In this document: piece after piece, positions 48,869 through 56,692 of the stretch
Layout: each line of letters opens with the position of its first letter
Numbering within the stretch: the first letter of the stretch is position 1
From: Hydrogenophilales bacterium
GTDB lineage: Bacteria > Pseudomonadota > Gammaproteobacteria > Burkholderiales > Thiobacillaceae
Direction: 5' to 3'
Length of the DNA: 64,000 nt
Assembly: GCA_016703155.1 (NCBI GenBank)
Contig: JADJCP010000001.1
Span: forward strand, 1,169,876-1,233,875
The notes under the pieces: model-generated
Databases searched by the model: none
The model's input: the letters and a program-made list of their open reading frames with translations, nothing else
What the model was told of the DNA's origin: nothing
Translations under genes and position numbers: made by a program

Positions 48869-50158
48869 ATGACCGACGCCGAACGCGACCGCGAATACCG
48901 CAAGGCGCAGAACGCTATCCTCAAGCGCCGCGCGGCGCTGCTGAAGCAGACGGCGGCCGAGGTGGTCGATCTGCTGAAGCGTGCGTCCCGTGACATCAAG
49001 CTGGTCCTGGCGGATTCGCCCACCGAATATCAGGCGTGGTATCTGCCCCAGCTGCAGGCGGAGATCGACCGGGTGACGGCGCTGTTGGGTAACCAGTCGG
49101 CCTCGGTGTTGACGGGCGCGGCGGATGAGGCGTGGTCGCTCGGTCAGGCGTTCGTTACCGAGCCGCTCGCCGCCGGCGGGTTGTCCTTGGTCGGCCGGAT
49201 TCCACTGCTGGATCCACGCCAGCTCCTGGCGATGCGCAGCTTCATGGTCGATCGGATCAAGGATGTCTCGGCGGTCGCGGCCAGCGCGATCAAGAGCGAG
49301 CTGGGCATGGTGGTGATCGGCGCGCGGCCAATCTCCGACGCGATCGGCAATGTCCAGAAACACCTGGGCGGCGCCAGCCGGACGCGCGCTACGACCATCG
49401 TGCGCACCGAGGTGTCGCGGGTGTTCGGGGTGGCGGCGAATGAGCGGATTCAGCAGGCGGTCGCCGACGGCGTCGAGATGGACAAGGTCTGGCGGCGCAG
49501 CGGCAAGCTGCACCCACGTGTCAGCCACGCCCTGGCGGATGGCCAGCGTGTCGCCTACGACCAGCCGTTCCTGGTTGGCGGCGTGGCCATCATGTACCCG
49601 CACGATCCGGCGGCGCCGGCGAGCCATACCATCAACTGCGGCTGCGTGATGATTCCCCGGCCGCGCGGCTGGGCGTCGACGAAGCCCGACCACAAGCCGT
49701 TCACCGAGGACGAACTGCGCCGCAACCCGAAGCTGCGCGCGATCGTCGAGGGCAAGGACGGACCGACGCTGCGCGAGCTCTCGGGCGGTGCGGGCGTGGC
49801 GGGCACGGTTGGCAAGAAGGCGGCCGGCGCCGCGATCAAGGCCGCGTCAGGGAGCGTGGCGACAGAGGCATACACGGTGGCCAAGGCCGGCGGCGCCCAT
49901 GCCGGCTATCTTTCGAACTACTACGACTTGCCGGACCATCTGATCCAGAAGGCCATCCGCTCCACGGAGAAGCAGATCGCCAACCACGAGGCGTGGATCG
50001 CCAATCCTGCGACCAAGTTGAAAGACCTGTCGAAGTTCGACGCCGAGCAGGTGCGGCGTTATGTCGACGACAAGTGGCCGGCCGACATCAAGCGCCAGCG
50101 CGAGCATGTGTCTATACTGGAGGGGATTTTGAAGGAGCGTGAGCATGGCAAAGATTGA
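48869..50158 (+). CDS. Head morphogenesis protein (MuF/SPP1 gp7 family)
   Basis: The 429-residue protein carries the MuF core: ATTIVRTEVSRVFGVAANER (about 172-191), KLHPRVSHALADGQ and MYPHDPAAPASHTINCGCVM (about 237-256). It is a minor capsid protein packaged near the portal. After about residue 290 an Ala/Gly-rich linker leads to a C-terminal helical region (YDLPDHLIQKAIRSTEKQIA) of unknown role. In Mu it directly follows the portal; here the DGR is between. Confidence 0.85.
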   Translation: MTDAERDREYRKAQNAILKRRAALLKQTAAEVVDLLKRASRDIKLVLADSPTEYQAWYLPQLQAEIDRVTALLGNQSASVLTGAADEAWSLGQAFVTEPLAAGGLSLVGRIPLLDPRQLLAMRSFMVDRIKDVSAVAASAIKSELGMVVIGARPISDAIGNVQKHLGGASRTRATTIVRTEVSRVFGVAANERIQQAVADGVEMDKVWRRSGKLHPRVSHALADGQRVAYDQPFLVGGVAIMYPHDPAAPASHTINCGCVMIPRPRGWASTKPDHKPFTEDELRRNPKLRAIVEGKDGPTLRELSGGAGVAGTVGKKAAGAAIKAASGSVATEAYTVAKAGGAHAGYLSNYYDLPDHLIQKAIRSTEKQIANHEAWIANPATKLKDLSKFDAEQVRRYVDDKWPADIKRQREHVSILEGILKEREHGKD

Positions 50159-50399
50159 TGCGCGACAAGTGGTGTTGGAAGAGCTGTTGACGGCGGCAAT
50201 CAAGGCCGGGCGCCAGGCTGCCCAGAAATACCGCGCCAGCGGCGACCGCTTCGAGGAAGGGCGCGCCTTCGCCCTGTACGATCTGATTACCGTCGCCCAG
50301 GAGCAGGCCGGCCATCTGGGCATCGAGTTCGCCGACAAGACCCTGGCCGAGTTCGATCCGGACAAGGAATTGTTGCTGGCCAAGCCCAAGGCCGCCTGA
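50145..50399 (+). CDS. Small helical phage protein after MuF
   Basis: ATG 50145 (GAAGGAGCG upstream) gives 84 residues (MAKIDARQVVLEELLTAAIK ... RFEEGRAFALYDLITVAQEQ). It is helical and acidic-basic mixed. Its start overlaps the MuF end. A terminator follows. Function unknown. Confidence 0.6.
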   Translation: MAKIDARQVVLEELLTAAIKAGRQAAQKYRASGDRFEEGRAFALYDLITVAQEQAGHLGIEFADKTLAEFDPDKELLLAKPKAA

Positions 50400-50417
50400 C
50401 TCGCCGCCACCCTCAGC

Positions 50418-50446
50418 GAACCGCCTTCGGGTGGTTTCTTGTTTTT
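50418..50446 (+). terminator. Rho-independent terminator after the first head block
   Basis: An eight-pair stem closed by a TTCG loop (50418-50437) is followed by TCTTGTTTTT. It separates the portal/DGR/MuF block from the capsid block. Confidence 0.85.
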
Positions 50447-50450
50447 AAGC

Positions 50451-50488
50451 CCCGCTAAAAGACCCCCGCCACACCTCTCCCGATACTG
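50451..50488 (+). promoter_or_regulatory. Putative late promoter, copy 2
   Basis: CCCGCTAAAAGACCC (50451-50465) is an exact copy of the motif before the lysis genes, followed at 50483-50488 by ATACTG as a possible -10. Directly preceded by a terminator and followed by the capsid genes, it should start a separate late transcript. Confidence 0.55.
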
Positions 50489-50532
50489 GCCCCTGATCTG
50501 TTTGATTCCTCAACACAACCAGGAGCTGGAAG

Positions 50533-50784
50533 ATGGCCGAGACCAAGAATGCTGCCGCGCCCGAGGCGACGGCCGAAGCGCCGAAAGGTATGACCGCCGC
50601 CCAGGCGGCGAAGCTGGTGACCCGCGACGTGCCCGTGCTGGGCAAGGACGGCAAGCCGACCGGCGAGACGGCCAAGAAGGCCATCAAGGCCGACGAGGTG
50701 CTGTCCTTCCGTGACTACGGCGACCGTGTCGTCGTGGTGACCGTCGACGGTCAGAAGTTCACCGGCGAGAAGGCGGCCAAGTAA
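50533..50784 (+). CDS. Small lysine-rich phage protein, first of the capsid block
   Basis: The 83-residue protein has a disordered Ala/Glu-rich start and a compact C-half (ADEVLSFRDYGDRVVVVTVD GQKFTG). A GGAGCTGGAAG site precedes it and its last base overlaps the next ATG. It may be a head decoration or connector factor; no family is recognised. Confidence 0.6.
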   Translation: MAETKNAAAPEATAEAPKGMTAAQAAKLVTRDVPVLGKDGKPTGETAKKAIKADEVLSFRDYGDRVVVVTVDGQKFTGEKAAK

Positions 50785-51923
50785 TGCCGATTCCTGCAAC
50801 GGGTTTGCACGGTGCGCAACTGCGCGAAGCCGTGGCGACCGAGTTAAGCGCCGTGGTCCGCCTGGTCCAGCAGGCGCTGGTCGCGCGCATCTACCCGGGC
50901 CGCTCGGATGTCTACATCGGGTTGGAAGCGGTCTACCCGGACCGCGCCGTCGTGGTGCAGAACGGCCGCTTCTATGCCTACCCCTACACCTTGAGCGACG
51001 ACAACCAGGTCACCCTGGGCGAGCCTGCCGAGGTAGTGCTCGATCACAAGCCGGTAACGCTGCGTGAGGCGGTGTTCCTGGAGGCGGTCGGGGAGGCCGA
51101 TTCCGGCAAGTGGCTGATCCGCGTCATGCGCTCTGGCCTGTCGGCCAACGGCAACTTCTACCCGGACACGGTGCTGCGTGAGTCGGCGCCGCTGTTCGAG
51201 GGCGCGCGTGTGTTCATCAAGTCCGATGCCGAGCATGTCAAGGGCGGCGGCAAGGACGTTCGCAACCTGGTTGGCGGCCTGTCCGGCGTCAAGTTCGTGG
51301 AAGGAGGTGGACCCGATCTAGGCGAGATTCAGGCGCTGCTGACCCTGATCGAGCCGTCCGGCGATGTCGCCGTCAAATTGCGCGAGGCCGCTGCCCGTGG
51401 TCTCGCCGGCCTGTTCGGCTTCAGCATCGACGCCGATGGCACCGCCAAAACCCAGCTGCGCGAAGGCCGCAAGGTGCGTGTCGCGCAATCCATTACCCGT
51501 GTCAGTTCCGTGGATCTGATCGTCGAGCCGGCCGCCGGCGGCGAGCTGATCCGTATGGTCGAGTCAACCCACCCCCAGGAGGATCGCGATATGTCGCTGC
51601 GCCAGAAAATGTTGGACACCATCAAGGCCAAGGCGCCCAGCGCCTACGCCAAACTCAACCCCGAAACCGCATCCGACGATGATCTGGAAGTCGCGTATCG
51701 CGAGGCCGTGAATACCCGTGAAGAAGGGGGCGCTGGCCCCGACCGTAGTCCCGCCGGCGGAGCCAACGCCGGCGGTCTGGGCCAGGTCGAGGAGCGCATC
51801 CGCATGGTTGAGGCCCGCGCTGACATGCGCGCCGCTGTGGCCGGCTGCAACCTGCCGGACGCCGCCAGGACCGCATCCGCGTCGACTTCGAGCGCCGCGA
51901 GCGCTTTGTCGAGGCGGACGTGA
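50784..51923 (+). CDS. Prohead protease/scaffold region, N-terminal part of a capsid polyprotein
   Basis: The first about 255 residues include WLIRVMRSGLSANGNFYPDT, RVFIKSDAEHVKGGG and GLFGFSIDADG, the pattern of a Mu-like or S78-type prohead protease; a helical, acidic scaffold-like part (about 265-360) follows. At about 51868 the frame should shift (GCCAGG probably GCCCAGG) to QDRIRVDFERRERFVEADVT and continue as the major capsid protein of the next entry. As printed it stops at 51923 after nonsense. Confidence 0.7.
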   Translation: MPIPATGLHGAQLREAVATELSAVVRLVQQALVARIYPGRSDVYIGLEAVYPDRAVVVQNGRFYAYPYTLSDDNQVTLGEPAEVVLDHKPVTLREAVFLEAVGEADSGKWLIRVMRSGLSANGNFYPDTVLRESAPLFEGARVFIKSDAEHVKGGGKDVRNLVGGLSGVKFVEGGGPDLGEIQALLTLIEPSGDVAVKLREAAARGLAGLFGFSIDADGTAKTQLREGRKVRVAQSITRVSSVDLIVEPAAGGELIRMVESTHPQEDRDMSLRQKMLDTIKAKAPSAYAKLNPETASDDDLEVAYREAVNTREEGGAGPDRSPAGGANAGGLGQVEERIRMVEARADMRAAVAGCNLPDAARTASASTSSAASALSRRT

Positions 51924-53080
51924 CGGCCGCCATCGAAGGCGAGCGCAGCTACCTGGCCAAGTTCACCGAGTCCGGCAAGATCAATCTGGGCGAGTGGGAT
52001 TCCGGCGCCCGCGCCGAGGACCGCAGCGTCAAGATGGCCGGCATGCTGGATGCGTTCTTCGATCCGGCGCATAAGGATCACGGCGCGGTGCAGTCCTTCA
52101 AAGAGGCCTACATCGAGATGACCGGCGACCGCCGTGTCACCGGCCGCATCGACGACATGGACCGCGCCAAGCTGCGTGAGTCGGCCGGCTTCCGTGAGGC
52201 CCTGGACTCGACCAGCTTCGCCGACGTGCTGGGCGACAGCATGACCCGGCGCATGGTCGCCGACTACCGCGCCCCCAGCGTCTATGACGTGTGGCGCCAG
52301 CTGGCCACCACGACACCAGTCGGCGACTTCCGTACCCAGGAGCGCACGCGCTTCGGCGGTTACGGCGATCTGCCGGCGGTGGCGCAGTCCGGCTCCTATG
52401 ACGCACTGACCAGCCCGGGCGACGAGAAGGCCTCTTACGCGGTCACCAAGCGCGGTGGTACCGAGACGGTGACACTGGAGATGATCAAGAACGATGATGT
52501 CGGCTCGATCCGCCAGATCCCGGTGAAGTTGTCGCGCGCCGCGAAGCGCACGCTGAGCAAGTTCGTTCTGGACTTCATCCGCTCCAATCCGACCATCTAC
52601 GACACCAAGGCTCTCTTCCATGCGGACCATGGCAACCTTGGCTCTGCGGCTTTGGACGCCACGAGCTGGGCCGCCGCGCGCCTGGCGATGTTGAAACAGA
52701 CCGAGGCCGGCAGCAGCGACCGCCTGGGCATCGGCCCGCGCAACCTGTGGGTGCCGTCCGATCTGGAGGCCACGGCGCACGACATCTTCAAGCGGTCGAC
52801 CAACAACGACGCCACCTTTATCCAGTCGCTCATGCCGGCCATCATCCCGGTGTGGTACTGGACGGATGCCAGTGACTGGGCCGCGAGCGCTGACTTCAAC
52901 GATATCCCGACCATCGAACTCGGCTTCCTCGACGGCAACCAGGAACCGGAGATGTTCGTTCAGGACAACCCGAGCGTCGGCAGCATGTTCACCAACGACA
53001 AGCTGACCTACAAGATTCGGCACATCTACGGCGGCAACGTCCTGGATTACCGGGGTCTGTATAAAGCTGTCGTCGCCTGA
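51920..53080 (+). CDS. Major capsid protein (C-terminal part of the protease-capsid fusion)
   Basis: The 386-residue frame (open from about 51868) is a complete major-head-protein domain: YVDVWRQ-like SVYDVWRQLATTTPVGDFRT, TLEMIKNDDVGSIRQIPVKL, PRNLWVPSDLEATAHDIFKR and a C-terminal FTNDKLTYKIRHIYGGNVLD. Its apparent GTG start falls inside a continuous helix, so it is not a real start. One added base gives a 765-residue protease-capsid fusion of a kind known in Mu-like phages. Confidence 0.8.
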   Translation: MTAAIEGERSYLAKFTESGKINLGEWDSGARAEDRSVKMAGMLDAFFDPAHKDHGAVQSFKEAYIEMTGDRRVTGRIDDMDRAKLRESAGFREALDSTSFADVLGDSMTRRMVADYRAPSVYDVWRQLATTTPVGDFRTQERTRFGGYGDLPAVAQSGSYDALTSPGDEKASYAVTKRGGTETVTLEMIKNDDVGSIRQIPVKLSRAAKRTLSKFVLDFIRSNPTIYDTKALFHADHGNLGSAALDATSWAAARLAMLKQTEAGSSDRLGIGPRNLWVPSDLEATAHDIFKRSTNNDATFIQSLMPAIIPVWYWTDASDWAASADFNDIPTIELGFLDGNQEPEMFVQDNPSVGSMFTNDKLTYKIRHIYGGNVLDYRGLYKAVVA

Positions 53081-53098
53081 TCGCCGAGTAGCTGAGCC

Positions 53099-53776
53099 AT
53101 GGCCCTGACGGACTACCAGACCCTGGTCGATGACCTGGTGCGCGACGACGCGGGCAAGATCGCCACGCCGCAGCGCGACCGGGCCATCGGCCTGGCGGTG
53201 GTCCGTTATGGCCAGGATCGGCCGCTGACCACGATGGAGGATGTCGCGGCCGACGGTTCGTCGTACCTGCCGCTGCCGGCGGCGTGGGACGATGGCGGCT
53301 CGGCGTTGATGAGCCTGGAATACCCGATCGGCGAGTGGCCGGTCTCGTATCTGGCCCACGATGCCTATGGCGTGGCGCATGGGCCGATGGGCGACGAGAT
53401 TCGTCTGGCCGGCCACATCCAGGTCGGCGCCCTGGTGCGGGCGATGTTCACCCTGGGGCACACCCTGGATGAATCGACCGATACCGTGCCGGATGCCGAC
53501 CGCGAGGCTGTAGCGCTGTACGCCTCGGCGATCCTGATGGACCAGTTGGCCAGCCTGTATTCCGGGGATGGCGACAGCACCATCAGCGCCGACAGCGTCG
53601 AGCACCGCAGCCAGGCGCAGGAATACGCGGCACGCGCCCGTGGCTTCCGTACCCGCTATTTCGACGCCCTGGGCATCGACCCGAAACGCCAGGTGGCGGC
53701 GTGCGCGGTGGTCAACCTGGACCTGTCAAATAGCCTCGGCCGCGACCGGCTGACGCACCCGAAGCGGTACCGCTGA
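53099..53776 (+). CDS. Head-tail connector-like protein
   Basis: The 225-residue protein (ALTDYQTLVDDLVRDDAGKI at the start; DADREAVALYASAILMDQLA near 140-159) has the size and helical ends of phage adaptor/connector proteins that join portal to tail. Position directly after the capsid gene supports this; no diagnostic motif is present. Confidence 0.65.
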   Translation: MALTDYQTLVDDLVRDDAGKIATPQRDRAIGLAVVRYGQDRPLTTMEDVAADGSSYLPLPAAWDDGGSALMSLEYPIGEWPVSYLAHDAYGVAHGPMGDEIRLAGHIQVGALVRAMFTLGHTLDESTDTVPDADREAVALYASAILMDQLASLYSGDGDSTISADSVEHRSQAQEYAARARGFRTRYFDALGIDPKRQVAACAVVNLDLSNSLGRDRLTHPKRYR

Positions 53777-54297
53777 TGGGACAGCTCGACCAAGTCGCCA
53801 CCATCAAGCTGGAAGGCTGGGAGCGCCTGGAGCGCGCCATGCAGACCGCGCCGGCCGTGGTCGACGCGGAACTGAAGGCGTTCACGGCCGCCGCGCTGAT
53901 GTTCCTGGAGGGTGAGGTCAAGGACCGCACGCCCCAGGGCGCACATGGTCACCTGGCGCAGAGCGTCACCAGCGAGGCGGGCGGCGGCCTGGCTGATGGC
54001 ATCCTCGGTGTCGTCAGCTCGGCGCTGCCCTATGCGATCCCGGTCGAGCTGGGCACCAAGCCGCACATGCCGCCGATTCTGCCCCTGATGGAGTGGGTGC
54101 AGCACAAGCTGGGCGCGGGCAAGAACATGAACGAGATCGAATCCATCGCCCGGCGTATCGCCTGGAAGATCAAGCATCACGGCACGAAGGGCGCGTTCAT
54201 GTTCAAGGGCGCGTTCGACGCCGGCCAGGATGAGGTCAAGCGCCAGTTCCTGGCCACAATGAACCGCATCCTGACGCGCGTGGAGGGCACGGCATGA
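53776..54297 (+). CDS. Neck or tail-completion protein (HK97 gp10-like)
   Basis: The 173-residue protein contains VEGEVKDRTPQG-type FLEGEVKDRTPQGAHGHLA (about 50-68) and YAIPVELGTKPHMPPILPLM (about 92-111), the HK97 gp10 signature of a tail-completion protein. It overlaps the next gene by four bases. Confidence 0.75.
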   Translation: MGQLDQVATIKLEGWERLERAMQTAPAVVDAELKAFTAAALMFLEGEVKDRTPQGAHGHLAQSVTSEAGGGLADGILGVVSSALPYAIPVELGTKPHMPPILPLMEWVQHKLGAGKNMNEIESIARRIAWKIKHHGTKGAFMFKGAFDAGQDEVKRQFLATMNRILTRVEGTA

Positions 54298-54758
54298 CCG
54301 ATATCGTCGCCCTGCACCGCGCCGCCATCGTCGCGACGATGCAGACCGTGCCGGGGATTGGCCAGGTCCACGGCTACGAGCGTTACGCCAAGCAGGACGC
54401 GGCCTTCCGCGACCTGTACAAGTCCGGCGATCGCATCCTCGGCTGGCACGTGCGCCGCGTCTCGACGCGCGAAACCAGTGAAGCCCTGGGCCGCTACCAC
54501 GGCCAGATCGGCTGGCGAATTCGCGGCTTTATGTCCATCGACGACGCGGCGGCCAGCGAACAGGCCTTCGACACCCTGATAGACGCGCTGCGCGATGCGT
54601 TCCGTGCAGACGAGTCCCTCGGCGGCGCGGTCGATTCCACCCTCGAACCAGACTCCAACCAGGTCGGACTTCAGCTCGACGACTCCGGCCCGGTGATGTT
54701 CGCCGGCGTGCTCTGCCACGGCTGCACGCTGTCCCTGACCACCCTTTACCCCCTGTGA
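54294..54758 (+). CDS. Tail terminator-like protein
   Basis: The 154-residue protein (RAAIVATMQTVPGIGQVHGY; then RIRGFMSIDDAAASEQAFDT and a beta C-half) fits lambda gpU-like tail terminators in size and order. No other motif is visible. Confidence 0.65.
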   Translation: MTDIVALHRAAIVATMQTVPGIGQVHGYERYAKQDAAFRDLYKSGDRILGWHVRRVSTRETSEALGRYHGQIGWRIRGFMSIDDAAASEQAFDTLIDALRDAFRADESLGGAVDSTLEPDSNQVGLQLDDSGPVMFAGVLCHGCTLSLTTLYPL

Positions 54759-54765
54759 GGCCACC

Positions 54766-54963
54766 ATGAAGCATGCCAAATCGCCCGCCAACGGCCGCGT
54801 CTACGACGAGAAGACCCACCAGTGGAGGGATGCCGGCGAGGCGCCGGCCAAGGCCGCGCGCCGGGCCAGGACTACACCCGATCCGAAGACCGACGCGGCG
54901 CCTGCCGCCGAGGACGGTGCGGCCACCGGCACGGCCGAAACCCATCAATCCGCCGAGGAGTAA
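54766..54963 (+). CDS. Small disordered phage protein
   Basis: The 65-residue protein (KHAKSPANGRVYDEKTHQWR, then Ala/Thr/Asp-rich) is probably disordered. Its place between tail terminator and tail tube suggests a tail-assembly role. No family is recognised. Confidence 0.5.
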   Translation: MKHAKSPANGRVYDEKTHQWRDAGEAPAKAARRARTTPDPKTDAAPAAEDGAATGTAETHQSAEE

Positions 54964-54966
54964 ACC

Positions 54967-55959
54967 ATGGCACGTTATGACCGTAAGGCCGCGATCCTCT
55001 TTAAGCTGCAGAGCGCCGCCGGCGTCGACGCCGCGCCATCGGGCGCCGCCAATGCCGTGCTGCTCGCCGGCCCACCGAAAATCACGCCACTCAACAGCAG
55101 CAACATCAAGCGCGACCTGATTCGCCCGTTCTTCGGTGGCTCGGAAGAGCTGATCGGCTCCACCTACGTGCAAGTCGAACTGGCCGTCGAATACGTCCAC
55201 TCCGGGACGTCCGATGTCGTGGCCGCGTGGGATCCGCTGCTGCAGGTGTGCGGCTTCTCGGCCAGGGCGATTCTGGCTACACCGAATCGTGTCGAGCACA
55301 ACCTGCTCACGGATTACGACACCTGGAAGCTGGGCACGATGTATTACCACGACGACGGCGTGCTGCATAAGCTGCTGGACTGCAAAGGGACGTTCTCGCT
55401 GAAACAGAAGATCGGCGCGACACCCAAGATCATGTTCAAGATCATGGGCCTGGACGGCGGCATCGTTACGGCGTCGAATCCGGTCCAGACCCTGAGCGCC
55501 TGGAAGCTGCCGCAAGCCGTTACGGACGCCAATTCGGGCGCGCTGGTGCTCGGCGGTGCCTACGCCGCCGGCGCCATCACCGGCGGCACGGAATACGTCA
55601 GTGATGGCCTGGACTTCGATCTGGGTAACGCGCTCGAGTTCGTCGATCTCCTCGGTACCGCGACCGAGCCCGGACAATCCGTGGATGTCTCGGATCGAGC
55701 CGGCAAGTCGAAGCTCATGCTGAGCCTCACCGCCGCCCAGGAAGTCTCGTTCATGGCGGCGGTCAAGGCGTGCACCACTCAGTCGATCGGTCTGGTGCAC
55801 GGCACCGCGTCGGGCTACAAGATGCTGACCTACCTGGGCCAGGCGCAGCTGATCAACCCCACCAAAGAAAACATCAAGGGCCGGCGCATGATCGGGTTCG
55901 ACGTCAACGTCAACCCGTCCAGCGCCGGAAACGACGAGGTCAAGCTGGTCGGCCTGTAA
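54967..55959 (+). CDS. Major tail (tube) protein
   Basis: The 330-residue protein (RYDRKAAILFKLQSAAGVDA at the start; IGATPKIMFKIMGLDGG near 150-166; a C-terminal GRRMIGFDVNVNPSSAGN) has the beta-rich tail-tube pattern and precedes the chaperone genes. Length suits the tube of a siphovirus-type tail. No sheath gene is seen. Confidence 0.75.
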   Translation: MARYDRKAAILFKLQSAAGVDAAPSGAANAVLLAGPPKITPLNSSNIKRDLIRPFFGGSEELIGSTYVQVELAVEYVHSGTSDVVAAWDPLLQVCGFSARAILATPNRVEHNLLTDYDTWKLGTMYYHDDGVLHKLLDCKGTFSLKQKIGATPKIMFKIMGLDGGIVTASNPVQTLSAWKLPQAVTDANSGALVLGGAYAAGAITGGTEYVSDGLDFDLGNALEFVDLLGTATEPGQSVDVSDRAGKSKLMLSLTAAQEVSFMAAVKACTTQSIGLVHGTASGYKMLTYLGQAQLINPTKENIKGRRMIGFDVNVNPSSAGNDEVKLVGL

Positions 55960-56020
55960 CCGCCAAAATCAACCACCCAGGGCGGAGGCGAGCTTCCGCC
56001 CTTTTGCACAGGAGCAAACC

Positions 56021-56365
56021 ATGTTTCGTCTAGGCCAGAGCAATCAGTTCAGCTACCCCGTCAACGTCGAGATCGTCGGCGACAACGGCGCTCGCAAGAC
56101 GCATACGTTTACCGGCATCTTCAAGCGCATCGACCGCGATGAGTTCGATGGCATCGTCGACCAGGTTCGTTCTGGCGACATGAAAGACCGCGACGTGGTC
56201 GACCGCGTGCTGCTTGGCTGGAAAGACGTCCAGGACGCGGACGGCAACGATCTGCCCTACGACGAGACAGGCAAGGCCGAGCTTTTTAGCGTGCTGCCCG
56301 TGGTGCCGGCGATTGCGTCGGCCTTCCTGGAGGCCAACACGCCCAAGGGCCGGGCAAAAAACTGA
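56021..56365 (+). CDS. Tail assembly chaperone, first frame (gpG-like)
   Basis: The 114-residue protein begins FRLGQSNQFSYPVNVEIVGD and ends KGRAKN just before the slippery heptamer AAAAAAC (56356-56362). Like lambda gpG it is expected to be made alone or fused by a -1 shift to the next frame. The 61-bp gap before it includes GGAGCAAACC. Confidence 0.85.
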   Translation: MFRLGQSNQFSYPVNVEIVGDNGARKTHTFTGIFKRIDRDEFDGIVDQVRSGDMKDRDVVDRVLLGWKDVQDADGNDLPYDETGKAELFSVLPVVPAIASAFLEANTPKGRAKN

Positions 56366-56397
56366 TGGACGTGGCCCGCCACTGGGCCGGTGGCGGG
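56356..56397 (+). promoter_or_regulatory. -1 ribosomal frameshift signal of the tail chaperone genes
   Basis: In frame GCA-AAA-AAC-TGA the heptamer A-AAA-AAC (56356-56362) is the canonical -1 slippery site. Twelve bases later a perfect eight-pair hairpin (56375-56382 with 56390-56397) can stall the ribosome. The next gene is in the -1 frame. Lambda G/GT uses the same arrangement. Confidence 0.85.
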
Positions 56398-56688
56398 AGC
56401 ACGTTGAACGCGGATGCGGCGGCCTTCGGCCTGGTCATCGAGGGCGCCGACGAGGAAGACGACGAGGTCGAGATATGGCCGGAAAACAGGGTAACCGTGG
56501 ACGCCTTTCTGGCCTGCCAGACGCAGTGGTCGGTAAACGAGTTTTCCGGGACGTACACCGGCCTGCGCTACGCGGATGTCGCGGCCGCGCTGGACATGCT
56601 CGGCGTCGTGGACAAGCGCGAGGTGTTCTGGGGTATTCGCACCATGGAACGGGAAGCGCTGGACGTGTTGAGATCGCTTAAGGCTTGA
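56365..56688 (+). CDS. Tail assembly chaperone, second frame (T-like, DUF1799 type)
   Basis: The 107-residue frame (DVARHWAGGGSTLNADAAAF ... LACQTQWSVNEFSGTYTGLR) starts with an ATG overlapping the previous TGA, but is mainly expected as the C-terminal part of a G-T fusion made by -1 frameshifting. The fusion joins tail-tube subunits to the tape measure. It precedes the tape measure by four bases. Confidence 0.8.
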   Translation: MDVARHWAGGGSTLNADAAAFGLVIEGADEEDDEVEIWPENRVTVDAFLACQTQWSVNEFSGTYTGLRYADVAAALDMLGVVDKREVFWGIRTMEREALDVLRSLKA

Positions 56689-56692
56689 TGTC

